A stretch of 64,000 nucleotides of DNA from Planctomycetota bacterium. Its GTDB lineage: Bacteria; Planctomycetota; Phycisphaerae; UBA1845; UTPLA1. Position numbers and translations under genes: made by a program. Under the pieces are notes generated by a model that was given only the letters and a program-made list of their open reading frames with translations, searched no databases and had not been told where the DNA came from. The stretch covers positions 62,001 through 126,000 of the forward strand of contig JACRIM010000034.1 of assembly GCA_016235815.1 (NCBI GenBank), written 5' to 3'. Positions 16,586 through 25,852 of this stretch are shown piece by piece; positions within the stretch are counted from its first letter, which is position 1, and each line of letters starts with the position of its first letter.

Positions 16586-18262
16586 ATGCGATTATCAGTG
16601 ATTATCGCCGTTGGAATCACGGCGTTGCTTGGCGCTAATTCAGCCTCCGCTTGGGGTGGGGAACCCGTTGTGGGGGAACCGGTGATCGTCAACGATGAGT
16701 TGGTGTTTCCCGAGGGCGTGATTATCCCGCGATACATGACCGACACCGAAAAGAAGTGGATGGAGACGCATTCGCATGTCACGTCGCGGGCGGTGACGCC
16801 GCCGCCGACGGGGCCGATTCACTGCGCTGCTGAATACGAGGCGATGGACGGTATTGTGCTGACGTGGAAGAGCTTTACGCCGATCCTGACGTCAATGGGC
16901 AAGGAAATAACGACGACCGGCGCGGCGGATATTTATGTGATCTGCGACTCGGCCGCGGTGCAGACGTCGGCGAACACATCGTTGACGAGTGCCGGCGCGA
17001 ACATGAGTCGCGTCAAGTATCGGCAGTATGCGACAAACTCGGTATGGGTGCGCGACTACGGCCCGCGCTATGTTTTTGAAGGCGATTGCCGGGCACTGAC
17101 GGATCATGACTACAACCGGCCGCGTCCGCTGGATGACGAGCTTCCCGCGAATTTCGCGGCATACAAGCATCATGCGTTTTACGAGCATCAGCTCATCCAT
17201 GGCGGCGGCAACTATCACCTGGATTCCAACAACCATTCCTTCGCCACTGAATTGATCTGGAATGAGAATCCTCTCCTGACGCACACGCAGATTCACGACA
17301 TCTGGATGGACTATCAGAATCTGGATACGCATATCTTCCCGCCGTTTCCAACCAGCGTGGATTCGACGCAACACCTCGATATGTGGATGCAGGTCATCGC
17401 GGACAATAAGGTCGTGATCAGCGACTGGCCGAGCAATTCCGGGTCGACGCAGGATGTGATTTGCGACAATGCAGCAATCTATATGGCCGGGCAGGGGTAT
17501 ACGGTGTATCGCGTCCCGGCGTTTTCGGTCAGCGGCGTTCATTACACCTATACCAACGTGGTCATGTGCAACAACCTTGTGTTGCTGCCGAGTTACACGA
17601 ATGCGACGGTGTCGCCGTCGAATGCGACGGCCTTGGCCACGTGGCAATCCGCTGTGCCGGGCAAGACGGTGGTCCAGGTCAACTGCCAGGCGATCGTTAC
17701 GTCGGCCGGGGTCATGCATTGCATTGCCAGCCATGTTCCCAGGCATCGCGGTGCCGTGGGCGGTGGCGGAGGCCTTTCGCCGACGGCGTATTTGAAAAAC
17801 CTTCGCGGCGGGGAGTCGCTGCCGCCGGCCGTGCCCGTCGATATCAAGTGGATCAGCGATGATGACGTAAGCGTTTCCAACGTGGACATTCTTCTTTCGA
17901 CGGATGGGGGGGCGACCTTTGACATGACCATCGCATCGGCGACGGCGGATGACTGGGTGCAGACGTGGAATCCACCCAATATCTGGGCGCCGTATTGCCG
18001 CATCAAGATTGTGGCGCGCGACGGCGTCGGTAACACGGGGTCGGATCAAAGCCCGGTGAACTTCGCCATCACTGGCGCGCCGGTTCCGGGGGATGTGAGC
18101 TGCGATGCGCATGTGACGCTGGCCGACCTGCCGCCGTTTGTGGAGGCGCTGCTCGACGTCGGCTCATTCACGGGGTGCAATATCAACGCGGCCGATGTTA
18201 ACGGCGATACGTTGATTGATGGTCGCGACGCGGCCGGCTTTGTGGACGCGCTGGTTCCGTAA
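16586..18262 (+). CDS. Secreted peptidylarginine/agmatine deiminase-like enzyme with dockerin-like tail
   Basis: 558 aa. Signal peptide at 1-22 (ends NSASA). Residues of about 75-390 are a PAD_porph/agmatine deiminase domain with the expected catalytic set: Asp157 in WVRDYGP, His205 in HGGGN, His263 and Asp265 in TQHLDMW, and the nucleophile Cys379 in VMHCIASH. This family hydrolyses guanidinium groups of agmatine or of C-terminal arginine in proteins. A beta-rich linker (about 410-495) follows, then a dockerin-like module (about 500-558) with DVNGDTLIDGRDAAGF. Export with an attached dockerin points to an extracellular, surface-bound enzyme. The next gene ends in a near-identical module and is probably co-transcribed. 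Confidence 0.85.
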   Translation: MRLSVIIAVGITALLGANSASAWGGEPVVGEPVIVNDELVFPEGVIIPRYMTDTEKKWMETHSHVTSRAVTPPPTGPIHCAAEYEAMDGIVLTWKSFTPILTSMGKEITTTGAADIYVICDSAAVQTSANTSLTSAGANMSRVKYRQYATNSVWVRDYGPRYVFEGDCRALTDHDYNRPRPLDDELPANFAAYKHHAFYEHQLIHGGGNYHLDSNNHSFATELIWNENPLLTHTQIHDIWMDYQNLDTHIFPPFPTSVDSTQHLDMWMQVIADNKVVISDWPSNSGSTQDVICDNAAIYMAGQGYTVYRVPAFSVSGVHYTYTNVVMCNNLVLLPSYTNATVSPSNATALATWQSAVPGKTVVQVNCQAIVTSAGVMHCIASHVPRHRGAVGGGGGLSPTAYLKNLRGGESLPPAVPVDIKWISDDDVSVSNVDILLSTDGGATFDMTIASATADDWVQTWNPPNIWAPYCRIKIVARDGVGNTGSDQSPVNFAITGAPVPGDVSCDAHVTLADLPPFVEALLDVGSFTGCNINAADVNGDTLIDGRDAAGFVDALVP

Positions 18263-18309
18263 CAGCGCGCCCGATGGTCGGGGCATCTGTTTTGGAAAGG
18301 GGCAATCTC

Positions 18310-19656
18310 ATGTCTTCGTGTTTCCGATTTGCGGTCGGTTTTGGAATGCCGTTGCGCGCTCTTGCGGTCGTTGCGATGTTGTGCGGCGTTGAGGCGGCGC
18401 TGGGGCAATCCACGTCGCGGGCCGTGTTTGTCTCGAACAACGGTAATCTCGAGGGCAGCGTGTCGGCCTTCACGGTGAATCCCAACGGGACGCTGGCATT
18501 CGTCAATCGCGTGGTCACCGGCAGCCGCGCGTCGATCAGCGACCCTTGCGCGGGATGCAACGGGTATGAACTTTCGCTGACGCCGAATGGGCGGTATCTC
18601 GCCGTCGCGCACCCGGCGGGCGATGTGGACGGCATCAGCATTTTGCAGGTGGCATCGAATGCGGCCGTGTCGCTGGTCATGTTGTACACGATGCCGCTGA
18701 ATCAGGATGCGCCGCTGGATGTGCAATGGCTGGACAACGAATACTTCGCGGTGGCGTCGGCGGCGGGATCGCCGAACAACATCCGGGTTTATCGATTCAA
18801 TCCGGCCGGGCCGTCGGTGACGCCGATCGGGGCAACGTCGATCGGCTCCAGCGGACTGGGCTACCTTTGCAAACACCCGACCCTGCCGGTTCTTTATGCC
18901 AACAACTCGACGAATGATCTGGTTCTCGCGTACACGATCGGCGCGGGCGGGAGCTTGAGTTTTCTCGACAGTGAACCGACGGGCGCGGTGTTTCCGCTGG
19001 ACATCAATGTCAGCCCCAACGGACAGTTCCTCTATGGCGGGTGCGGCATCAGCGGCGGCGGGAACAAGATCGTGGGAATGACGATTGACGGTACCGGCGC
19101 GCTGACCGGGATGGCGGGTACGCCGTTTACGTCTCCGACGACCTCGACGTTTAACACGTGGGTGTCGGATGACAATGCGTATCTGATCGTCGGGCACAGC
19201 ACGTCGGGGCAGGTTCATACGTTTGGTGTGGACGGAGGCACGGGCGTCCCGACGGCGACGGGGAATTTCTTTGACGTGGGGATTCAGGGGGAGGGGCAGG
19301 ATGTGCGGACGCTGGATAACCTGCTCTTTGTTGTCGACAATTTCAACGGGCCGACGGGGGTTTATTCATTCACGATCGGCGCGGGGGGCACGCTGACGCA
19401 GAACGGCGTGCTAACGAGCACGGGCGGCATTGCGCCGCGTTCGCTGGCGACGTGGAAGGTGAACCTGCCGGGCGATCTGAATTGCAGCTTTACGCTCGAT
19501 CTGGACGACATCGGGCCCTTTGTGTTGGCGCTGCTCGATCCGCCGGAGTACGCCGTGCAATATCCCGGCTGCAACATCAACCTTGCGGATGTGAACGGGG
19601 ATACGTTCACGGATGGGCGGGATGCGGCGGCATTTACGGAGTTGCTGGTGCCGTGA
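18310..19656 (+). CDS. Secreted beta-propeller (YncE/lactonase-like) with dockerin-like tail
   Basis: 448 aa. N-terminal signal peptide (ending about VEAALG). Residues of about 35-385 are repeated blades of the seven-bladed 6-phosphogluconolactonase/YncE type (repeats such as GSVSAFTVNPNGTLAF and NGQFLYGGC), and the last 60 residues are a dockerin-like module (GDLNCSFTLDLDD... DVNGDTFTDGRDAAAF) almost the same as that of the preceding gene. No catalytic assignment is possible; it may bind ligands or protein partners outside the cell. ATG 18310 has AAAGGGG upstream and is preferred to 18274. Confidence 0.75.
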   Translation: MSSCFRFAVGFGMPLRALAVVAMLCGVEAALGQSTSRAVFVSNNGNLEGSVSAFTVNPNGTLAFVNRVVTGSRASISDPCAGCNGYELSLTPNGRYLAVAHPAGDVDGISILQVASNAAVSLVMLYTMPLNQDAPLDVQWLDNEYFAVASAAGSPNNIRVYRFNPAGPSVTPIGATSIGSSGLGYLCKHPTLPVLYANNSTNDLVLAYTIGAGGSLSFLDSEPTGAVFPLDINVSPNGQFLYGGCGISGGGNKIVGMTIDGTGALTGMAGTPFTSPTTSTFNTWVSDDNAYLIVGHSTSGQVHTFGVDGGTGVPTATGNFFDVGIQGEGQDVRTLDNLLFVVDNFNGPTGVYSFTIGAGGTLTQNGVLTSTGGIAPRSLATWKVNLPGDLNCSFTLDLDDIGPFVLALLDPPEYAVQYPGCNINLADVNGDTFTDGRDAAAFTELLVP

Positions 19657-19702
19657 GGTCTTCGTGTAATGCGTTAGCCGCAAAAAAACCTCAGCCGTGA
19701 CT

Positions 19703-19990
19703 TCACCAGCCCGCGATTTTTGCGATCGTGAATGGAAGCAGCACGATGATGCATACACTTCCAATTACGAGAGCAAAAAAGAGTATCGGCGAGTGCCCTC
19801 CGGTGGCCCATTGGGATCGTCGAATTCGATTGACCAACACGAATAGGCAAATTGCGGCCATGGTCGCAAAGATAATTGGTTCGAGCCGATCAGGGTAAAC
19901 TCTCCTTCGAAGAATCAAGATCAAAAGCCAATACGCGATTATTTGAGCGGCGTTTGCGATGGTGAATCGACTGCTACTCTTTCGATGCAT
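19703..19990 (-). CDS. Small membrane protein
   Basis: 95-aa protein with three hydrophobic segments and basic loops; no family recognised. The start at 19990 (MHRKSSSRF) overlaps the end of the upstream zinc-ribbon gene by 17 bases, so the two appear to be translationally linked. A longer reading from 20263 would overlap that gene almost entirely and is unlikely. Confidence 0.5.
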   Translation of the reverse strand: MHRKSSSRFTIANAAQIIAYWLLILILRRRVYPDRLEPIIFATMAAICLFVLVNRIRRSQWATGGHSPILFFALVIGSVCIIVLLPFTIAKIAGW

Positions 19991-20312
19991 CTGAAGTTCC
20001 CATTTCGCACAATCGGATCGCGGCGCCGCACTCCGGGCACATGCCACTCCGGTTTCCGCGAAGAGAATATCCACACTTGGCGCAAACGCCGACTTTTCGT
20101 TTGGCCGACGTCGGGAGAATGCCGGTTCTTCTGAGCAGCCAGAGGAGAATGGCAACGGGGCCAAGAAACGCAAGTCGGCTGAGGAAGGTCGTCTTGCTGT
20201 CAAGCGAGCACCCCATATCCCAGACGCCAACCAGATGTGCCCCGATGGCAATGGAAGTTGCAATTAGGCCTGCAAGCAAGAGAGCGTTTGATTTTTGTTT
20301 CGGTGTTTTCAT
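19974..20312 (-). CDS. Zinc-ribbon membrane protein
   Basis: 112 aa with two membrane helices (about 10-30 and 45-62) and a C-terminal zinc ribbon CAKCGYSLRGNRSGMCPECG. This CxxCGYxLRG...CPECG ribbon on small membrane proteins is common in planctomycetes, with unknown function. Two more proteins with the same ribbon lie at 22514 and 24612. ATG 20312 is chosen; the preceding in-frame TTG has no better ribosome site. Confidence 0.7.
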   Translation of the reverse strand: MKTPKQKSNALLLAGLIATSIAIGAHLVGVWDMGCSLDSKTTFLSRLAFLGPVAILLWLLRRTGILPTSAKRKVGVCAKCGYSLRGNRSGMCPECGAAIRLCEMGTSDASKE

Positions 20313-20376
20313 CTTGCCCAATTGGCCCGTTGATCGCGACCAAGAGTACGCAGGAAAAGTTCCGAACGCAAAATCT

Positions 20377-20393
20377 GGTCCGCACAGCGGACC
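20377..20393. terminator. Possible weak terminator between transketolase and zinc-ribbon genes
   Basis: Perfect 7-bp stem GGTCCGC-ACA-GCGGACC. It lies downstream of no minus-strand gene end directly (the transketolase gene ends at 20421), and on the minus strand it is followed by a short T-rich stretch, so it could end transketolase transcripts. Confidence 0.3.
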
Positions 20394-20420
20394 CTACGTG
20401 GATTCAACCGATTCAATTCG

Positions 20421-22406
20421 TCAACCGATTAACGACTTTACTCGCGCCATGATGTCCTTTGACGACAGGCCGACGTAGGTGAGGATGTCCTCTGTCGACT
20501 TCGCGCTCTTGGGCATGGTGCGGCAGGTCATGGATGCGACGCGGATGTCGCCCTGTTCGGCCGCGTCCTCGGCGATTGCGCCGGCGAGGCCGCCGAGGTA
20601 GTTGTCTTCGACGACGAGGATGCGGCTATTTGTTTTCGCGGCGGCGGCGAAGATGGGTTTCGTGTCGAGGGGGAGGCTGTAGGCGTCGATGAGCGTCACC
20701 TTCACGCCGTCCTTCGCGAGCATTTCGGCCGCCTTTTTGCATTCGTGAACCATGTAGCCCGTGGAGACGAGGGTGAGGGCGTTTCCTTCCATCAGCACGT
20801 GCGAGCCGCCGATTTCAAAGCGGGTTTCTGGTTTGTAGAGCAGGCCGATGTCGGGGCGGTGGGTTCGCATATAGCAGAGGCCGTCGTGGTTGGCCATGAG
20901 GGCGGTGAGGTGGTAGGCGGCGACGGCGTCGGCGGGTTGAAGTGAGACGCAGACTGGTTTGGCCGGAGCCTTTGATGATGGGGTGTTGGACTTGGAATCG
21001 CGCTCCAGAAACCCGCGCGCATCCGTCATGCTGGCGCTGCGGAAGTAGGCGACGTCTTGCAGGCTCATCTGGCTGGGGCCATCCGCCGCGAGCGAGACGC
21101 CGGCGTGCGAGCCGACGAGCTTGATGTTGGCCCGGGTGATCATGGCCATTTCGACCTGGTCGTAGGCGCGGGCGAGGAACTTGGCGAAGCTGCTGGCGAA
21201 GGGGATGTGGCCGGCCGCGGCCATGCCCGCTGCGACACTGACCATGTTTTGCTCGGCGATCTTGCACTCGACGAATCGGGCCGGGTATTTCTTATAGAAC
21301 ATTTCGGAGAAGGTGGAGTTTCGCACGTCGCCATCCAGGGCGGTAATGCGTTCGTCGGCAGCGCCGAGAGCGAGCAGTGCGGCGCCGTAGGCGCGGCGCG
21401 TGGCGACGGCGTTTTTCTCGACGAGCGAGCCAAGACCTGCGGCGGCCATGCCTTCGGCGAAGGGTGGGATGGCGATCGGCTTCTTTGCGGGGCGGGTGAT
21501 GGATTGGGGTTTCGCGGGAATGCGCGACGCAGCGCCGACGGTGATCTTTAGTTCGGCGGCGGTTGCGTCGAGGTCAGCGATGCCTTTGTCGAGTTGGGCT
21601 GCGCCGAGGGGCTTGCCGTGATTCGAGACATCTTTCAGCGAGGCGCAACCCCAGCCTTTATGAGTGCGGGCGATGATGGCGAGCGGGGCCCTGCGATTCG
21701 CGGCGTCACCAAGCGCGGCCTTGAAGGCGTCGGCGTCGTGGCCGTCGATGATGATGGCGGCGAAACCGAAGGCTTCGGCCTTGCCCGCGATCATTTCGGC
21801 GGACTGCTGCCTAGAGACGTAGTCGGCCTGGCCCTGCCCGTTGCAGTTGAAGATGGGGATGACGTTGAAGAGGCCGTGGTCGGCGATGAAGTCCATGGCT
21901 TCCCAGATCTGGCCTTCGCGACTCTCGCCGTCGCCGATGAGGACGTAGATCTGCTTGTCGGATTTCGCCAGACGCGCCGCCACGCCGAGGCCTGCGCCGA
22001 CGGAAAGACCCTGACCGAGTGAACCGGTCGCCGCATCAAAGAAGGGGAAGCCTTCGGCGGGGTTGGGGTGACCGTCGAGGACGCTGTGGGTTTCGCGGAG
22101 TGTGGAGAGGTCGGCCTTGGTGAGCTTCCGGGTGTTGGCGGGGTTGCTGCCGACGACACCGGCCATGTCGGCATAGACAGCGTACACGGCGGGGACGGCG
22201 TGGCCTTCGGAGAGGACGAGTCGGTCGTTGCCGGGGTTCCACGGGTCGGCCGGATCCCAGCGCATGACATCCTGCATGAGTGTGACGACGATGTGCATGA
22301 TGGAGAGGCCGCTGGACGGGTGGCCGCTGCCGGAAGCGGCGGTCATGCGGAGCACGTCCTTGCCGAGTTCGATGGCCTTTGCGTTGGCGAATTCTTTGAG
22401 CGTCAT
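20421..22406 (-). CDS. tkt: Transketolase
   Basis: 661-aa full-length transketolase of the pentose phosphate pathway, which moves two-carbon ketol units between sugar phosphates using thiamine diphosphate. The ThDP motif starts at GDGESREGQIWEAM and ends about 30 residues later with FNCNGQGQ; SGHPSSGLS near the N-terminus and the central ALDGDVRNSTF and KIAEQNMVSVAAGMAAAG stretches are family landmarks. The C-terminal transketolase domain (VSTGYMVHECKKAAEML) is complete. The ATG has GGAGG a few bases upstream. It stands alone, flanked by small membrane proteins. Confidence 0.93.
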   Translation of the reverse strand: MTLKEFANAKAIELGKDVLRMTAASGSGHPSSGLSIMHIVVTLMQDVMRWDPADPWNPGNDRLVLSEGHAVPAVYAVYADMAGVVGSNPANTRKLTKADLSTLRETHSVLDGHPNPAEGFPFFDAATGSLGQGLSVGAGLGVAARLAKSDKQIYVLIGDGESREGQIWEAMDFIADHGLFNVIPIFNCNGQGQADYVSRQQSAEMIAGKAEAFGFAAIIIDGHDADAFKAALGDAANRRAPLAIIARTHKGWGCASLKDVSNHGKPLGAAQLDKGIADLDATAAELKITVGAASRIPAKPQSITRPAKKPIAIPPFAEGMAAAGLGSLVEKNAVATRRAYGAALLALGAADERITALDGDVRNSTFSEMFYKKYPARFVECKIAEQNMVSVAAGMAAAGHIPFASSFAKFLARAYDQVEMAMITRANIKLVGSHAGVSLAADGPSQMSLQDVAYFRSASMTDARGFLERDSKSNTPSSKAPAKPVCVSLQPADAVAAYHLTALMANHDGLCYMRTHRPDIGLLYKPETRFEIGGSHVLMEGNALTLVSTGYMVHECKKAAEMLAKDGVKVTLIDAYSLPLDTKPIFAAAAKTNSRILVVEDNYLGGLAGAIAEDAAEQGDIRVASMTCRTMPKSAKSTEDILTYVGLSSKDIMARVKSLIG

Positions 22407-22513
22407 GATCCCTCCGCCGGAGCTAGTGGCCGGGCGTTTGTTGGTGCAGTGTTGAACTCATACCCCTGGTTGGTAGTGTGGGGGAGGAAGGCTGACTTGG
22501 CAATTCCGTTAGT

Positions 22514-22996
22514 ATGGTCAATAGTGCCAGCTTCAATCGTTGGTGCCTCATGAATTTCCTAACTTGGCTGCCAATCAGTGGCGAGACGTTGATGTTGATT
22601 TGTCTTGGAAGTCCGATCGCTGCGTTTGCCTATGGGCAAATCAAGGCATGCAAATGTGAAGGATGGCCTCGATCATGGCGCGTCGTCGTGTTATTGGCAT
22701 ATCTTGCGGCGTTGCTATTCCTGCTCGCATTTAACACCATCGTCCCAATGTATCTTAATTGGGGACTTGGATGGTTCGTGGCTTTTTTGGGGTATGGAGC
22801 AATCGTTGTCATGAGCTTCCTTGGGCCCGCGTTTGCGACGGCTTTCGTACTTAATGCAATCGATGCTCATCAAGCCTCCCAGCGAAATCTTTGCAGGTAC
22901 TGTCAATACAATCTCACAGGCAACATAAGTGGCGTATGCCCCGAATGTGGAGAGCAAATTGAGCCGCTCGAAGAACTCATGGGAGACGAGCAATGA
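22514..22996 (+). CDS. Zinc-ribbon membrane protein
   Basis: 160 aa with three or four hydrophobic segments (about 25-40, 58-75, 85-110) and a C-terminal zinc ribbon CRYCQYNLTGNISGVCPECG. Same family style as the protein at 19974. Lower in GC than neighbouring genes. ATG 22550 (MNFLTW) is an alternative start; neither has a clear ribosome site. The stop overlaps the ATG of a 54-codon gene (ATGA), so the two are coupled. Confidence 0.65.
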   Translation: MVNSASFNRWCLMNFLTWLPISGETLMLICLGSPIAAFAYGQIKACKCEGWPRSWRVVVLLAYLAALLFLLAFNTIVPMYLNWGLGWFVAFLGYGAIVVMSFLGPAFATAFVLNAIDAHQASQRNLCRYCQYNLTGNISGVCPECGEQIEPLEELMGDEQ

Positions 22997-23157
22997 CTAA
23001 TGATCCTATCGTTGCCGAAGTCCGACGGACGCGAAGCGCGTTGCTCAAACAGTGCGGCAATGATCTGAAGAAACTCGTAAAGCATCTTGAAGCTCAGCGC
23101 ATGGCTCGTGGGCGCAAAACGGTCAGCCCGACAACTAAACGTAAACTGCCTGCGTGA
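22993..23157 (+). CDS. Small basic protein coupled to zinc-ribbon gene
   Basis: 54-aa protein beginning MTNDPIVAEVRRTRSALLKQ and ending TTKRKLPA, rich in Lys and Arg, with one amphipathic helix in the first 36 residues. The N-terminal DPIVxEVRRxR phrase is common in short bacterial proteins annotated as hypothetical. The start overlaps the previous stop as ATGA and has GGAGA upstream, which supports real translation. Confidence 0.6.
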   Translation: MTNDPIVAEVRRTRSALLKQCGNDLKKLVKHLEAQRMARGRKTVSPTTKRKLPA

Positions 23158-23349
23158 GACGTTTGACTTGCCCTTGGTTTTTTTGCCAGTGTTAGAAAAC
23201 CGCGCCACTGGAACGGCCGGAGTCAAAGTGGCTTATGTTCGTTAACCGCTCGCAATCGACTTTCCCCCCCGATATACTGGCTTCCTGAGTAAGTTTGCCG
23301 CCGTCGTGCGGCCTGTGAAATTTGCATACCTCTCCAAGGATGGACGAAC

Positions 23350-24615
23350 GTGGACTCACTTCTTATCACCGGCGGGAACAGGCTCAAGGGGACTATTTCG
23401 GTTAACGGATCGAAGAATGCGGCGCTGCCGATCATGGCCGCGAGCATTCTGACCGAGGGCGAGACGGTCCTAAAGGGCGTGCCGCAGCTTGAGGACATCC
23501 GGCATCTGTCCGCGCTGCTTGAGAAGCTCGGCGTCAATGTGTCGCGTGACGAAAAGGGCGGTCTGCACCTCAAGGTCGAGGATGAGATGAACTGCCACGC
23601 CGAGTATGAACTCGTGCGGAAGATGCGAGCGAGCGTCTGCGTGATGGGGCCGCTGCTTGCCAAACGACGGCGAGCGCAGGTGAGTCTGCCGGGCGGTTGC
23701 AACATTGGGGACCGGCCGGTGGATTTGCACATCCAGGGTTTTCAGTGCCTTGGGGCCGAATCCGATCTGGTCGGCGGAGATATTCACCTGAAGGCGAAGA
23801 AGCTCAAGGGCACCGAGATGTTTCTCGGCGGGCCGTTTGGGTCGACCGTGCTCGGAACGGCGAATGTGCTGATGGCCGCGACGCTGGCCGAGGGGACGAC
23901 GGTGATCGAGTCGGCCGCGTGCGAGCCGGAGGTGATTGACCTTGCGAATTATCTGAATGCGTGCGGGGCGCGGATTGTCGGGCAGGGTACGCCGCGCATC
24001 ACCGTCGAAGGTGTGAAGGAACTGCACGGTTGTGAACACACCGTGATTCCCGATCGCATCGAAGCCGGGACCTTCATGATGGCGGCGGCGATTACGAATG
24101 GCGACGTCATTATTAACAACTGCCGGCTCGATCATTTGATGGCGGTGGTGGATCGGTTGCGGGCAGTCGGTGTCAATGTGGAGCGCAAGGGAGACGGCGT
24201 GCAGGTATCGTCGTCGCGTCGACTGGAACCGGTGAGCGTGACGACGCAGCCGTACCCGGGCTTCCCGACGGATTTGCAGGCGCAGATCATGGCGCTGCTT
24301 TGCCTCGCGGATGGAAACAGCATTATTACCGAGAAGATTTTCCCCGACCGGTTTGTTCACGTCGCGGAACTCAACCGGATGGGGGCGCGGTTGCGGAAGG
24401 AAGGACCGACGGTCATCGTCGAGGGAGTGAAGAATCTCGTTGGGGCGCCGGTCATGGCGAGCGATCTTCGAGCATCGGCGGCACTGGTCGTGGCGGGGCT
24501 GGTGGCCAAGGGCAAGACGAAAGTCTCGCGCGTGTATCACATTGATCGCGGGTATGAGCGAATCGAGCAACGCCTGGCCACGCTTGGCGCGGAGATTCAG
24601 CGAGTGCCTGAATGA
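23350..24615 (+). CDS. murA: UDP-GlcNAc 1-carboxyvinyltransferase
   Basis: 421 aa, standard MurA length. It catalyses the first committed step of peptidoglycan synthesis, transfer of enolpyruvate from PEP to UDP-GlcNAc, and is the fosfomycin target. Landmarks are GSKNAALPIMAAS at the N-terminus, MRASVCVMGPLLAK, and SLPGGCNIGDRP with the active-site cysteine that fosfomycin alkylates. The start is GTG 23350. A TATACT box at 23273-23278 may be its -10. It is separated from the other mur genes, as in many bacteria. Confidence 0.95.
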   Translation: MDSLLITGGNRLKGTISVNGSKNAALPIMAASILTEGETVLKGVPQLEDIRHLSALLEKLGVNVSRDEKGGLHLKVEDEMNCHAEYELVRKMRASVCVMGPLLAKRRRAQVSLPGGCNIGDRPVDLHIQGFQCLGAESDLVGGDIHLKAKKLKGTEMFLGGPFGSTVLGTANVLMAATLAEGTTVIESAACEPEVIDLANYLNACGARIVGQGTPRITVEGVKELHGCEHTVIPDRIEAGTFMMAAAITNGDVIINNCRLDHLMAVVDRLRAVGVNVERKGDGVQVSSSRRLEPVSVTTQPYPGFPTDLQAQIMALLCLADGNSIITEKIFPDRFVHVAELNRMGARLRKEGPTVIVEGVKNLVGAPVMASDLRASAALVVAGLVAKGKTKVSRVYHIDRGYERIEQRLATLGAEIQRVPE

Positions 24616-25469
24616 ACTGCGTTCGCTGCAACTATCTGCTTTGGGACTTGTCGGAGAACCGTTGCCCCGAATGCGGACTGGCGTTTGAAGTCACTGACTA
24701 CGATTTTCCAAAGAAGGCCGTGGCGTTCGTCTGCCGGGCCTGCGATCAGTCGTATGCGGGTAATGACGAGCACGGGCTTCCGGCGCCGCGTCGATTCATC
24801 TGCACGAAGTGCAATGCGCCGCTTGATGTCGCGCAGCTTCGCGTGCGTCCGCTTCGCGATGATGCGGTGGGGGAACCGTTGCGACTTGGAACTCCGTGGG
24901 AGCAGCGGCATCGGGTGGGATTTGTGCGGGCGTATCTTGACGGTGTCGCGCGGCTGGCGATGCAGCCGCAGGAATACTTTCGACTGTCCGCGTCCAACCA
25001 TAATCATGGCGAGATTGTGTTCAGCGTGTTGTGTGCCTATTTGGCGGGGGCCGTACTGATCGGCGCGATCATGCTGTTGCAATACGGCGGGTTGCTGACC
25101 TGGATTCCGGATATTCGGCTGCTGCTGAACAGTCGATCTACGTTCATGTTGATCGCGCTCGTTCCGCTCGTTCAGATCGTATGGAATTATTTTTACGGGC
25201 TTTTAATTCAAGGGGTGCTGGCGATTTTGGGGCAACAGGGGTCGGACTACGAATCAAGCGTGCGCGCGGTTGCCTTTGGAAGCGCGGTGCTGCCGGCGGT
25301 GTTCTTGCTGCCGCCAGTGGGCGTGCTGTGGTACATCCGTGTGGTGAGCAGTGGGGTGGAGCATTTGCATCACACCAGCCGGGGGCAGGCGCTGATTGCG
25401 ACGATGATTCCCATGCTGCTTGCGGGTAATGTCGTGCTGATCGCAGGTTACGCCGTTTTTGCGTCTTAG
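24612..25469 (+). CDS. Membrane protein with two zinc ribbons (Yip1-like)
   Basis: 285 aa. Two N-terminal zinc-binding clusters, CVRCNYLLWDLSENRCPECG (residues 3-22) and CRACDQ...CTKCNAP (about 42-75), then a hydrophobic part with four or five membrane helices that resembles Yip1-type proteins. Function unknown. The ATG overlaps the murA stop by four bases (ATGA), so it is translated together with murA; this suggests, but does not prove, a role in the envelope. Confidence 0.7.
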   Translation: MNCVRCNYLLWDLSENRCPECGLAFEVTDYDFPKKAVAFVCRACDQSYAGNDEHGLPAPRRFICTKCNAPLDVAQLRVRPLRDDAVGEPLRLGTPWEQRHRVGFVRAYLDGVARLAMQPQEYFRLSASNHNHGEIVFSVLCAYLAGAVLIGAIMLLQYGGLLTWIPDIRLLLNSRSTFMLIALVPLVQIVWNYFYGLLIQGVLAILGQQGSDYESSVRAVAFGSAVLPAVFLLPPVGVLWYIRVVSSGVEHLHHTSRGQALIATMIPMLLAGNVVLIAGYAVFAS

Positions 25470-25852
25470 TGCAGCGGCGTTACGTGGGGCAATTGAGCGG
25501 AGGCAGGGGGGTCCGTGTTTCGAAACCTTTTGGAAGTCAAGGCGTTACAACGGTTTGGCATCCAAAAACGGGGTGCGTGCAATCCTCGATTTCGTAATAC
25601 CTGCTGATCGAAGATTTTTTTTATAGTGCCTCCGATTTGCCATCTTTTTGGTTATAATGGCATCACTTGCCAGCGAACGAACCATCTGAATTCGCTGGGC
25701 CCATTCTCAGTTGTGGCGCGGTTCGGGAGCGCATATCGGTGGTTATCATTTCCGCGATTCAAGTGATTTCGCGTTCGTCCGTTGACGATTCGCGTGTTTT
25801 TAGTTTTTGAAAATTTGGTTGATCGAGTGGACTTGGGGGAGGGAGAATTATC
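25470..25852 (+). other. Leader region of the large cysteine-rich protein gene
   Basis: No gene seen. The stretch is AT-richer than its surroundings and contains TATAAT at 25653-25658, a plausible -10 box without a good -35, and a long purine-rich ribosome site (GGGGAGGGAG, 25836-25845) before ATG 25853. The roughly 190-base leader may carry regulatory structure. Confidence 0.5.

Noticed and set aside
19703-20263. Reading the small membrane protein as 186 aa
   Set aside because: It would overlap most of the zinc-ribbon gene, whose CxxC...CPECG motif is clear. The shorter start at 19990 fits better.
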